A stretch of 13,646 nucleotides of DNA from Planctomycetales bacterium (GTDB taxonomy: Bacteria > Planctomycetota > SZUA-567): NCBI GenBank assembly GCA_025997475.1, contig BNUQ01000051.1, positions 1 through 13,646 of the forward strand, written 5' to 3'. Position numbers and translations under genes: made by a program. Positions 6,552-13,646 of the stretch are shown one piece after another (within the stretch, counting starts at the first letter, position 1; each line of letters begins with the position of its first letter). The notes below the pieces were generated by a model. It did not search any database and was not told where the DNA came from. It was given only the letters and a program-made list of their open reading frames with translations.

Positions 6552-8710
6552 CCCTTCGCCACCCGCTTGGTCGGCGGCAACCATTGTTCGAGGAGGGCGT
6601 TCAGTTTTTCGGTGTCAATCGGCTTGCTCAAAAAGCCGTTGAAGCCGCTCGCCAAAAACATCTCGCGCATCCCGCCGACCGCGTTGGCGGTCAGTGCGAT
6701 AATCGGCAGATTCCGCCAACGCTCGCCCAATTCCCGAATCAATTTCGTCGCTTCGATGCCGTCCATTTCCGGCATCATATGGTCCATAAAAATCACATCG
6801 TATTCGTTTTTTCGCGCCAGCGCGACCGCGTCTTCCCCGCTCAAACACGTGTCGATTTGCATTTGATAATCCGCCAGCAACCCGTTGGCGACTTTCAGAT
6901 TGGTCGCGATGTCATCGACCACCAACACCCGCGCCGTCGGCGCCAAAAAGCGCACCGCGTCGGCAGAATTCGCCGGCGCGACGCCGGCGTTGGCAATATC
7001 GCCGAGCGGGCGGCGGTCTTCGTATTTCTGCATAATCGTGGCGGTAAAAGTCGAACCGCTCCGATATTCGCTGGTTACGGTAATCTCGCCGCCCATCGCG
7101 CGGCAGAGATTGCGGGCAATCGACAAACCCAAACCGGTGCCTTCGATATTCGCGTTGCGACTGCCGTCGAGCCGTTTGAATTCGCCGAACAGCGCGGGCA
7201 AATCTTCGGGCTTAATGCCGATGCCGCTGTCGTCAACGATGAAAGTCAAGCGCACGGAAGCGGCGTCGATAAACTCGCAATCGGCGAAAAATTTCACAAA
7301 ACCCTGCGGCGTGTATTTCACCGCGTTGGACAAAAGATTGAGCAGAATTTGGCGGACGCGCACCGCGTCGCCGAGCAGGCGCGCGGGGATTTCCGGCGCG
7401 ATGGAGCAGGTGAACTCCAAGTTTTTTTCGCCGATACGACTGGCGATAATATGGCGCGCGTCGTTGAAAACCGAAGCGATTTCATAAGGAGCGCAATTGA
7501 CGGCGAGACCGCCGGCTTCGATTTTCGAGAAGTCCAAAATGTCGTTGATAATCGCCAGCAGATTCGCGCCGGCTTGTTGGATGTCGCCGATGTGCTCCAA
7601 GCCCGACGGCGTCCCGTAATCGCGCCGCGCCAGTTCGCTCATCCCGATTATCGCGTTCATCGGCGTCCGAATTTCGTGGCTCATTTGCGCGAGAAATGAA
7701 CTTTTGGCGGCGCTCGCGGCTTGCGCGGCGCGGTTGAGCACGACCAATTCCTGATTTCGCCGGTCAACCGCGGCATACAAATTCGTGACGAAAACGTTGC
7801 AAACGATAAAAATTAAGGCAATCAGCGACATCGCGCCGACGAACAAGCCGGTCATCTTGTCGTCAAAAAGCATCGCCGACGCCACGGGCGTAACCCCGAC
7901 GATATGCCAGTCGAGTTGTGGAATGGAACTGACGACGACTTTGACGTCGTCAACGTCGAGAATCCGGGTTTGTCCCGCCGGCAAGCGCCTGACCGCCGCC
8001 ATAATTTCGCTCCCCAGACCGCCTAAATAATCGGCGAGCCGGATTTTGTCAAAGGCGAGTTTTTGCTCCGCCGCCACGGTGATTTCGCCCAAATTATTGA
8101 TTAAATAAATGTCGGTGCCCGGGCGGAAATTTTGGTAGGTGGCGTGGATAAAGTCCGACAAGTTGATGCCGGTGCCGAGCATCCCGATGGGTTTCCGGTT
8201 CGGTTTTTCGCCGCTAAAAACCGGCGCGTTGACCCAGAGATAGGTGCGTCTCAGCGTCGGATTGTAATTGATGTTGAAATTGTATTTTTCGGTGCGATAG
8301 AGGGTCATGTTATACCAGTATTCCGACGGTTTGTCCGGGTCAACCACATAAAAACCGCCGGCGTCCGAATAAAATTTCTTGTCCTGGTCGTTAATCCAAA
8401 ATATCGAATTGTTTTTGAAATTGCGCCGGTAGGCGGCAAATTCCCGCGTGGCGAGCGCTTCCGCCGCGCCGTCGTCGGGATGCAAAAAATAGTCCTGAAA
8501 GAGCGGCGTGTCCGCCATTTTGGACACGAGCGTGAGTTCGCTGTTGACTTCGTTGGCGAGGCGCAGTTTCAGCGTTTCGATTTCCAACGAGAGTTCGTCT
8601 TCCAATTTCGCGTTGCCGATGGCGCGCATCGACCAAACAAACACGAGCGTGCCGACCAGCAAAATGGTCAGAAAAAATATCAGTGAAAACGTCTGAAAGA
8701 TGCGTTTCAT
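6545..8710 (-). CDS. Hybrid sensor histidine kinase with extracytoplasmic Cache-type sensor and C-terminal receiver
   Basis: The 721-residue protein senses an external signal and autophosphorylates. A first membrane helix (about 7-28) and a second (286-308) enclose a periplasmic region of about 255 residues whose pattern (FWINDQDKKFYSDAGGFYV...PVFSG...IGMLGTGINLSDF) fits a double Cache sensor, often for small molecules. No clear HAMP follows. The HisKA box FLAQMSHEIRTPMNAIIG gives His345. The HATPase domain has the N box around N462, DDSGIGI (493-499) and GTGLGLSIA (524-532). The receiver domain, about 593-711, has DD at 599-600, phospho-acceptor D643 in MDHMMPEMDG, T674 and K696. All catalytic residues are present. 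There is no HPt or DNA-binding output, so a separate phosphotransfer protein is expected; none lies in the window. The ATG at 8710 has no Shine-Dalgarno. The ligand is unknown. Confidence 0.92.
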   Translation of the reverse strand: MKRIFQTFSLIFFLTILLVGTLVFVWSMRAIGNAKLEDELSLEIETLKLRLANEVNSELTLVSKMADTPLFQDYFLHPDDGAAEALATREFAAYRRNFKNNSIFWINDQDKKFYSDAGGFYVVDPDKPSEYWYNMTLYRTEKYNFNINYNPTLRRTYLWVNAPVFSGEKPNRKPIGMLGTGINLSDFIHATYQNFRPGTDIYLINNLGEITVAAEQKLAFDKIRLADYLGGLGSEIMAAVRRLPAGQTRILDVDDVKVVVSSIPQLDWHIVGVTPVASAMLFDDKMTGLFVGAMSLIALIFIVCNVFVTNLYAAVDRRNQELVVLNRAAQAASAAKSSFLAQMSHEIRTPMNAIIGMSELARRDYGTPSGLEHIGDIQQAGANLLAIINDILDFSKIEAGGLAVNCAPYEIASVFNDARHIIASRIGEKNLEFTCSIAPEIPARLLGDAVRVRQILLNLLSNAVKYTPQGFVKFFADCEFIDAASVRLTFIVDDSGIGIKPEDLPALFGEFKRLDGSRNANIEGTGLGLSIARNLCRAMGGEITVTSEYRSGSTFTATIMQKYEDRRPLGDIANAGVAPANSADAVRFLAPTARVLVVDDIATNLKVANGLLADYQMQIDTCLSGEDAVALARKNEYDVIFMDHMMPEMDGIEATKLIRELGERWRNLPIIALTANAVGGMREMFLASGFNGFLSKPIDTEKLNALLEQWLPPTKRVAKGN

Positions 8711-8819
8711 CGAAGTATTGGGGTTAGAGTGCGGCGAGGGACGAGCGATTTAAAGGAAGTCGCAAAAGAAAAAAAAGAGCGAAAGGATATAAAAAAGTAG
8801 CGGAAAGGCGAGAGCGGTT

Positions 8820-8918
8820 GGCGCCGAGGCGTCGTTTTTCCCCGAGTTGCGCGGCGAAAACGCCTCGCCGCTCCACCGTTATTCACCTTAAGCCCGTAGC
8901 GGGGCTTTTACAGGTCTA
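8820..8918. repeat. Repeat region with two hairpins in the divergent gap
   Basis: A perfect 7-bp stem GCGGCGA/TCGCCGC (8851-8857 with 8865-8871) is preceded by a partly matching GAGGCG arm (8826-8831, against CGCCTC 8861-8866). A second hairpin, AAGCCC-GTAGCG-GGGCTT, is at 8890-8907 and is followed by CAGGTCTA (8911-8918), the reverse of the TAGACCTG edge seen at 1270 and 3041. The remainder of the 332-bp gap (8711-9042) is A/T-rich purine or pyrimidine tracts with no recognisable gene. Both divergent promoters should lie here, but I could not place them. Confidence 0.55.
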
Positions 8919-9029
8919 TTAAATTTTGGCGTCCGCTTCTTTTTTTTATCTCCGTCCCTTTCTGTGAAAAAAAAATTCGTGAAAATCCGGCGAATTCGTG
9001 CCAATTCGCGGGCAAGTTCTTTTTTACCG

Positions 9030-9036
9030 AAAGGAG
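9030..9036 (+). promoter_or_regulatory. Strong ribosome binding site for the dehydrogenase
   Basis: AAAGGAG at 9030-9036 stands 6 nt before the ATG at 9043. It is one of the strongest sites in the window and decides the start over an in-frame upstream codon at 8998. Confidence 0.8.
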
Positions 9037-9042
9037 CAATCT

Positions 9043-10227
9043 ATGTCCAAAGTTCTCATCATCGGCGCGGGCGGCGTCGGCAACGTGGTGGCGCACCAGT
9101 GCGCCCGGCGCCCCGAAATCGCCGTTACGCTCGCCAGCCGCACCGTCGCCAAATGCGACGCCATCGCCGCCAAAATCCGCGCCCACACCGGACGCGAAAT
9201 CGCCACCGCCCGCGTCAACGCCGACGACGTGCCGGCGCTGACCGCGCTCATCAAAAAAGAACAGCCGGACATTGTGATTAACGTCGCGTTGCCGTATCAG
9301 GATTTGCCGATTATGGACGCTTGTTTGGCGACGCGCACGGCGTATCTCGACACCGCCAATTACGAGCCGCCGACCGAAGCGAAATTTGAATATAAATGGC
9401 AGTGGGCGTATCGCGAACGTTTCGCGCAGGCGGGCGTTACGGCTATTCTCGGTTGCGGCTTCGACCCCGGACAAAGCAATTTGTATTGCGCTTACGCGCG
9501 CGACGAAATTTTTTCGACGATTGAAACCATCGACATCGTTGACTGCAACGCCGGCAACCACGGACACGCTTTCGCGACGAATTTCAATCCTGAAATCAAC
9601 ATTCGGGAAATCACGCAACCCGGTCGCTACTGGGAGCGCGGCGAATGGAAAACGATTCCGCCGCTGTCGCAGTCGGAGGTTTTCGACTTCCCCGAAGTCG
9701 GCGAGCGGAAGATGTATTTGCTCTATCACGAAGAAGAAGAATCGCTGGTGCAAAATATTCCGGGCTTGCAACGGATTCGTTTTTGGATGACGTTCGGCGA
9801 CGAATATCTGACGCATTTGCGCGTGTTGCAAAACGTCGGGCTGACCTCGATTACGCCGGTGAAATTCGAGGGACGCGACATCGTGCCGCTGAAATTTTTG
9901 CAGGCGTTGTTGCCCGACCCGGGCTCGCTCTCCGACAATTACACCGGCAAAACGTCGATTGGCTGTCTTATCGAGGGCGTGAAAAAAGACGGCGCGCGCG
10001 GGAAATGTTTGATTTACAATGTTTGCGACCACGCGCGTTGTCATCGGGAAACCGGCGCGCAGGCGGTCAGTTACACGACGGGCGTGCCGGCGGCGCTCGG
10101 CGCGGAATTGTATTTGCGCGGCGTGTGGAAACGGGCGGGCGTGTGGAACGTCGAGCAATTGCCGAACGCGGAATTTATGGCGGCGGTCGGCGACCGCGGT
10201 CTGCCGTGGCAGGTGAAATGGTATTAG
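9043..10227 (+). CDS. Carboxynorspermidine dehydrogenase (saccharopine dehydrogenase family)
   Basis: The enzyme uses NADPH to join aspartate semialdehyde with a diamine, forming carboxynorspermidine or carboxyspermidine in the alternative polyamine pathway; a decarboxylase then finishes norspermidine or spermidine. The 394-residue product opens with a Rossmann motif, GAGGVG at residues 8-13. It carries the family strings ALPYQDLPIMDAC (82-94), YLDTANYEPP (101-110), KFEYKWQW (114-121), LGCGFDPG (136-143), DCNAGNHGHAFATNFNPEIN (167-186), RFWMTF (246-251), LPDPGSLS (290-297) and SYTTGVPA (343-350). These distinguish it from lysine-pathway saccharopine dehydrogenase. The start at 9043 is set by AAAGGAG. 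It leads a tight gene run, with the PIN gene only 13 bp downstream. The partner decarboxylase is not in this window. I am confident of the family and fairly confident of the specificity. Confidence 0.88.
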   Translation: MSKVLIIGAGGVGNVVAHQCARRPEIAVTLASRTVAKCDAIAAKIRAHTGREIATARVNADDVPALTALIKKEQPDIVINVALPYQDLPIMDACLATRTAYLDTANYEPPTEAKFEYKWQWAYRERFAQAGVTAILGCGFDPGQSNLYCAYARDEIFSTIETIDIVDCNAGNHGHAFATNFNPEINIREITQPGRYWERGEWKTIPPLSQSEVFDFPEVGERKMYLLYHEEEESLVQNIPGLQRIRFWMTFGDEYLTHLRVLQNVGLTSITPVKFEGRDIVPLKFLQALLPDPGSLSDNYTGKTSIGCLIEGVKKDGARGKCLIYNVCDHARCHRETGAQAVSYTTGVPAALGAELYLRGVWKRAGVWNVEQLPNAEFMAAVGDRGLPWQVKWY

Positions 10228-10240
10228 CCGGAGAATTACG

Positions 10241-10726
10241 ATGCCGTCGCCGAAAATTTATTTGGAAACGACAATGTTCAATTATTATTTTGACCGTGAA
10301 CGGCGGGCGCATTCGACGGTAGTCGCGGTTTTCGACGCGATGGAACGCGGTGAATTTGAACCTTACACTTCGGATTACGTTACCGACGAATTGGTGTTGG
10401 CGCCCGAACCCAAGCGTAGCCGGATGATGGAGTTAATTGCGCAATACGGCATTCTGATAATTTCCGCCAATGAAGAAATCGCGCGATTGTCCGAACGGTA
10501 TCGTGAAAACGGCGCCGTTCCGCCGAAGAAAAAACTTGACGCCACGCATATCGCGGCGGCGACGATAGCGGGCGTCGATTACATTTTGTCGCTGAATTTT
10601 CGGCACATCAACAAGGCGAAAACGAAACGGCTAACCGAAATGGTCAATCTCAATGCCGGTTATCGCGGCGTGGTTATTTGTTCTCCCAAGGAGGCGCTTG
10701 AAAATGGCAAACAAAAATATGATTGA
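10241..10726 (+). CDS. PIN-domain protein, probable VapC-like toxin
   Basis: PIN domains are small magnesium-dependent RNases; many act as toxins that cut tRNA or rRNA. The 161-residue protein fits one PIN domain. The first acidic position is E9 in KIYLETTMFNYYF, the second E50 in VTDELV, the third D100 in KKLDATHIAAA. A Leu-Asn-Phe-Arg-His-Ile stretch (118-123) matches the usual W-N-F-x-H-I region of this subgroup, with N119. The E in place of the usual first D is common in this subgroup. The ATG at 10241 follows GGAG (10230-10233) by 7 nt. The gene lies 13 bp after the dehydrogenase and overlaps the next small gene by 23 nt. Codon use appears less C/G-biased than in its neighbours, hinting at transfer. 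Toxin activity is inferred from the family and the pairing. Confidence 0.82.
   Translation: MPSPKIYLETTMFNYYFDRERRAHSTVVAVFDAMERGEFEPYTSDYVTDELVLAPEPKRSRMMELIAQYGILIISANEEIARLSERYRENGAVPPKKKLDATHIAAATIAGVDYILSLNFRHINKAKTKRLTEMVNLNAGYRGVVICSPKEALENGKQKYD
10688..10694 (+). promoter_or_regulatory. Ribosome binding site inside the PIN gene for the small partner
   Basis: AAGGAGG at 10688-10694 lies within the PIN coding region, 9 nt before the ATG at 10704. It is a near-perfect Shine-Dalgarno and supports translation of the overlapping small gene. Confidence 0.75.
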
Positions 10727-10898
10727 AGCCGAAGTTGACGCGATTCGCGACCGCTTGTGCGCCGCGACGAAAAATATGAGTATTGCCGAAGAAACCTCGT
10801 ATTTTCGCGCGCTCGCCGAAAAAACGCGGCGGGATTTTTCGTGTCTGAAAAACGTTAAGCGCGTGGTCGCGCGCGGCGGCGCGGTTTTCGCCGGTTAG
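10704..10898 (+). CDS. Small antitoxin-like protein paired with the PIN gene
   Basis: This 64-residue product begins MANKNMIEAEVDAIRDRLCA and continues with NMSIAEETSYFRALAEKTRRDF. The pattern E-V-x-A-I-R-D-x-L, a loop with M-S-x-E-E, then Y-F-R-x-x-A-E, resembles the short helical proteins often encoded next to PIN toxins of this subgroup, which probably wrap around the toxin. The tail is short and basic. A longer in-frame reading from 10653 exists, but the ATG at 10704 has AAGGAGG at the right distance. It overlaps the end of the PIN gene by 23 nt and ends 27 bp before ligA. The order, toxin-like gene first and antitoxin-like gene second, is the reverse of most VapBC pairs. There is no recognisable DNA-binding domain. 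The gene is likely real; the antitoxin role is inferred. Confidence 0.68.
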   Translation: MANKNMIEAEVDAIRDRLCAATKNMSIAEETSYFRALAEKTRRDFSCLKNVKRVVARGGAVFAG

Positions 10899-10925
10899 CG
10901 CGCCCCGTCTGCCGGAGTCCGTCCA

Positions 10926-13517
10926 ATGTCCGACCTGTTTAGCGAAAACACCGCGTCGCGCCACCGCGAACTCGTCGCGGCGATTCGTCATCATAACGAA
11001 CTCTACTACCTCCGCGCCGCGCCGGCAATCAGCGACTACGATTACGACGCGCTTCTGCGCGAACTCACCGCGCTCGAAAAAGAACATCCCGAACTCCGCT
11101 CGCCCGACAGCCCGACACAAACGGTCGGCGCGCCGCTCGACGGCGGCGCGCCGACCGCCGGCAAAAAAATCACGCATCGCGAGCGAATGTTGTCGTTGCA
11201 CAATTCCTACGACGCCGCCGATTTGAAGAAATTCTGCGACCGCGTCGGCGCCGGTTTGCACAGCAAAAATTTAGCGTCCGGCGGTTTTATGACCGAACTC
11301 AAAATCGACGGACTCGCGGTGGCGTTGCTTTACGAACACGGTCGCCTGACGCTCGGCGCGACGCGCGGCGACGGGCGCGAGGGCGAGGACCTCACCGACA
11401 ATTTGCGGCAAGTCGCCGGCGTGCCGGCGCGACTGACGCCGACGAAAAACCTGCCGCAACTGCCGGCGTTGCTCGAAGTCCGCGGCGAGGTCTATTTGCC
11501 GCGCGAAAATTTTTCGCGTCTTTGCGCCGAGCAAGAGGCGAACGGCGACGCGGTTTTCGCCAATCCGCGCAACGCCGCCGCCGGCACGCTGAAAGTCAAA
11601 AATCCGGCGATTGTCCGCGCGCGCGGCTTGGCGGCGTTTTTTTACGCGACGCCGGACGCCGCCGCAATGAACGCCGCGTCGCAGGCGGAAATTCTCACCG
11701 TTCTCGGCGAACTCGGTCTGCCGACCAATCCGCACGTTAAACTGTGCGCCACTTACGAAGAAATTATCGCCCGCCGCGACGAGTTGGACGCGCTCCGTCG
11801 TCATTTGCCTTACGACACCGACGGGATGGTGGTCAAGGTCAACGCCGTCGCCGCGCAACGCGAACTCGGCAACGACGCGAAAGCGCCGGTCTGGGCGGCG
11901 GCTTACAAATTTTTGCCGGAACAAGCCGAGACGACGTTGGCGAACATCCGTTGGCAAGTCGGCAAATTCGGCACGCTGACGCCGGTCGCGGATTTGACGC
12001 CGGTGTGGTTGAGCGGCTCGACGATTGCCAGCGCCACGTTGCATAATTTCGACTACCTTCGCGCCAAAGATTTGCGCGTCGGCGACCGCGTGGTCGTCGA
12101 AAAAGCCGGCGAGATTATTCCGCAAGTAATTAAAAATCTGCCGGAAAAACGGCGCGGCGACGAGGCGGTTTGTCCGCCGCCGGCGGTTTGCCCGCGTTGC
12201 GGCACGGACGTGCGCAAGGACGCGGAAAAAATAGCGTATTACTGCCCGAACGGCGCGTGTCCGGCGCAGTTGCGGGAACGACTGCTTCATTTCGCGGCGC
12301 GGGACGCGATGGACCTAACCGGCTTTGGCGAGGAAACCATCGACCAATTGCTGGCGTTGAAAATGGTCGGTTCGGTGGCGGACTTGTTTTATTTGACGCC
12401 GGAACAATTGGCGATGCTGGCGAGCAAACCGGAAAAAATCGGCGAAAAACGCGCCGCCGAAATTATCGCTTCCTTGTCGTGGTTGCGCGGACACCCGCCG
12501 TTTGCCGACGCCGCGACCTTGCAAGAAATTCTTGCCGCGCAAAAAATCGCCACCGCCAAAATTCGCGCCGCGTTGGCGGAAAAGTATTTTCGCGCGCCGG
12601 AAAAATTAGGCGCGGCGACGGCGGACGAAATCGCCGCGATTGATTTGAACATTTACGAACTCAATGTAAAAAATTTAACGGCGGCACTTGCCGCCGCGAA
12701 AACGCGAACGTTGGCGCAGTTGTTGACCGCGCTGACGATTCCGCACATCGGCGAAAATTACGCGCGCGTGGTCGCCGAGCATTTTTCGACGATTGACGAC
12801 TTGATGAACGCGAACTTCGATAAGGAGGCGGAAAAATACGCTTTGGCGCGAGTGTTGAAGGCGTTGAAAATTCCGCACAACGGCGATAAGCGGATTTTGG
12901 CCATCGCCGATTTTTTCCCGACGTTGGACGCGATAAAGACCGCGGTTTTGCCGGAAAACGCCGACTTGACGGTCGCGAAAATTGCCGCGTTGCCGTTGGG
13001 CAAGCAAAAGGTCGGCGAAAAAGCGGCGCAAGCGTTCGTCGATTTTTTCGCCGACCCGCGTAAATACCAAAATGTCGCGCCGCTCATCGGGCTGATTTCT
13101 ACCGGCGAAACGTTTTCTTTCCGTAGCGAAGCGGGTAAATTGAGCGAAGTCAAATTGACGTTGGGCGAAATCGCCGCGCAGTCGTTAGTCGATTTTTTCG
13201 CCGACGAACATAACCGAAAAATCATTGAACGGTTGCGCGCCGCGGGCGTGAATATGACGCAACCGCAAAAAGCGATTGCCACCGCGAGCGCAATCGCCGG
13301 TAAAACCGTGGTCTTGACCGGCACGTTGCCCAATCTGAAACGCGACGAGGCGAAAAAAATAATTGCGCAGGCGGGCGGCAAAGTGGTCGGCAGTGTCGCC
13401 AAAACGACCAACTATGTGGTCGCGGGCGCGGACGCGGGAAGCAAATTGGACCAAGCCCGCCAATACGGCGTGGCGGTAATCGACGAAGCGGCGATGCTGA
13501 AATTGTGCGGGCGATGA
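10926..13517 (+). CDS. ligA: NAD-dependent DNA ligase, enlarged form
   Basis: LigA seals nicks after replication and repair, using NAD to form an adenylated lysine. The order is complete: domain Ia (1-70, with YYLRAAPAISDYDYD), adenylation domain with ELKIDG (catalytic K126), PRNAAAG (214-220) and DTDGMVVKVN (297-306), OB fold (about 325-405), four-cysteine zinc finger (C422, C425, C440, C445), helix-hairpin-helix region, and BRCT (about 788-863). At 863 residues it is about 190 longer than the usual ~670. The excess lies between the zinc finger and BRCT. The segment 601-630 (TALTIPHIGE...) is echoed at 645-673 (KALKIPHNGD...), and VGEKAAQAFVDFFAD (696-710) is echoed at 746-760 (LGEIAAQSLVDFFAD), so this region seems to have been duplicated. 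The ATG at 10926 has GGAG 8 nt upstream, and the gene follows the small antitoxin-like gene by 27 bp. Confidence 0.96.
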   Translation: MSDLFSENTASRHRELVAAIRHHNELYYLRAAPAISDYDYDALLRELTALEKEHPELRSPDSPTQTVGAPLDGGAPTAGKKITHRERMLSLHNSYDAADLKKFCDRVGAGLHSKNLASGGFMTELKIDGLAVALLYEHGRLTLGATRGDGREGEDLTDNLRQVAGVPARLTPTKNLPQLPALLEVRGEVYLPRENFSRLCAEQEANGDAVFANPRNAAAGTLKVKNPAIVRARGLAAFFYATPDAAAMNAASQAEILTVLGELGLPTNPHVKLCATYEEIIARRDELDALRRHLPYDTDGMVVKVNAVAAQRELGNDAKAPVWAAAYKFLPEQAETTLANIRWQVGKFGTLTPVADLTPVWLSGSTIASATLHNFDYLRAKDLRVGDRVVVEKAGEIIPQVIKNLPEKRRGDEAVCPPPAVCPRCGTDVRKDAEKIAYYCPNGACPAQLRERLLHFAARDAMDLTGFGEETIDQLLALKMVGSVADLFYLTPEQLAMLASKPEKIGEKRAAEIIASLSWLRGHPPFADAATLQEILAAQKIATAKIRAALAEKYFRAPEKLGAATADEIAAIDLNIYELNVKNLTAALAAAKTRTLAQLLTALTIPHIGENYARVVAEHFSTIDDLMNANFDKEAEKYALARVLKALKIPHNGDKRILAIADFFPTLDAIKTAVLPENADLTVAKIAALPLGKQKVGEKAAQAFVDFFADPRKYQNVAPLIGLISTGETFSFRSEAGKLSEVKLTLGEIAAQSLVDFFADEHNRKIIERLRAAGVNMTQPQKAIATASAIAGKTVVLTGTLPNLKRDEAKKIIAQAGGKVVGSVAKTTNYVVAGADAGSKLDQARQYGVAVIDEAAMLKLCGR

Positions 13518-13522
13518 TTTCG

Positions 13523-13543
13523 CGCCGCGCGAAATTCGCGGCG
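13523..13543 (+). terminator. GC-rich hairpin after ligA, possible terminator
   Basis: CGCCGCG (13523-13529) pairs perfectly with CGCGGCG (13537-13543) around a 7-nt loop, 6 bp after the ligA stop. There is no clear T-tract afterwards, so a Rho-independent terminator is not certain. Confidence 0.3.
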
Positions 13544-13583
13544 AATTCGTCGAGCGCGAAGCGGTAGCGACGCGAAAAAACGG

Positions 13584-13612
13584 TTGTAATTGGCGATACG
13601 GCGCGATACAAT
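13584..13612 (+). promoter_or_regulatory. Sigma70-like promoter facing out of the window
   Basis: TTGTAA (13584-13589) and TACAAT (13607-13612) are separated by exactly 17 bp, close to the consensus -35 and -10 boxes. Transcription would begin near 13619 and run to the right, towards a gene beyond the edge. The last bases of the window contain no start codon with a ribosome binding site. Confidence 0.45.
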
Positions 13613-13646
13613 ACAACGCGATAGGACCCCCTGAACCTCTCCCGTT

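Noticed and set aside
6542..7699. 385-aa plus-strand ORF
   Set aside because: It is the antisense shadow of the histidine kinase gene. Its composition (rich in R, H, A, V, G) is that of an opposite-strand reading of a GC-rich gene.
8890..8910. AAGCCC...GGGCTTTT hairpin as a Rho-independent terminator
   Set aside because: No plus-strand gene ends upstream of it, and it lies in a divergent promoter gap next to a repeat edge, so a repeat origin is more likely.
8908..10158. 416-aa minus-strand ORF
   Set aside because: It is antisense to the well-supported carboxynorspermidine dehydrogenase and has no domain.
11271..12290. 339-aa minus-strand ORF, arginine-rich
   Set aside because: It is antisense to ligA, whose motifs are unmistakable.

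Overview
The window looks like chromosomal DNA of an uncultured, GC-rich bacterium, most probably a planctomycete or a close PVC relative. This rests on the planctomycete-style PEGA lipoprotein, a very large secreted beta-sandwich/barrel protein of unrecognised family, and intergenic regions packed with short palindromes and 7-bp-period repeats. The assignment is inference; no rRNA or clade-specific marker is present.

Layout. Positions 1-115 hold the first 38 codons of a minus-strand IS630-type transposase, cut by the window edge. Two minus-strand genes follow: the clamp-loader delta' subunit (holB, 231-1238) and a membrane-anchored thermonuclease-like protein (1489-2109). They are separated by a 163-bp MITE-like inverted repeat. 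Next come two plus-strand genes for exported proteins: a PEGA-domain lipoprotein (2433-2987) and a 1023-residue secreted protein (3322-6393). The 334 bp between them carry five palindromes with a GTAGGGAC/GTCCC core, inside a larger inverted repeat. A convergent gap with an 84-bp palindrome separates the secreted protein from a minus-strand hybrid histidine kinase (6545-8710). After a divergent 332-bp gap that also carries repeats comes a tight plus-strand run: carboxynorspermidine dehydrogenase (9043-10227), a PIN-domain VapC-like protein (10241-10726), a small overlapping antitoxin-like protein (10704-10898) and an enlarged NAD-dependent DNA ligase, LigA (10926-13517). A sigma70-like promoter near the right edge points to a further gene outside the window.

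Functional links are modest. HolB and LigA are housekeeping replication proteins in separate transcription units. The PIN protein and its small partner look like a toxin-antitoxin pair inserted between a polyamine gene and ligA. The kinase ends in a receiver domain and has no output partner nearby.

The most unusual aspect is the non-coding part. Heptamer arrays based on TTAATTG supply the stop codon of two genes, and a related unit supplies a third, and they encode the last six residues of HolB. Different palindrome families share a TAGACCTG edge. In the ligase, the helix-hairpin-helix region appears duplicated, and codon choice changes strongly from the 5' to the 3' end.
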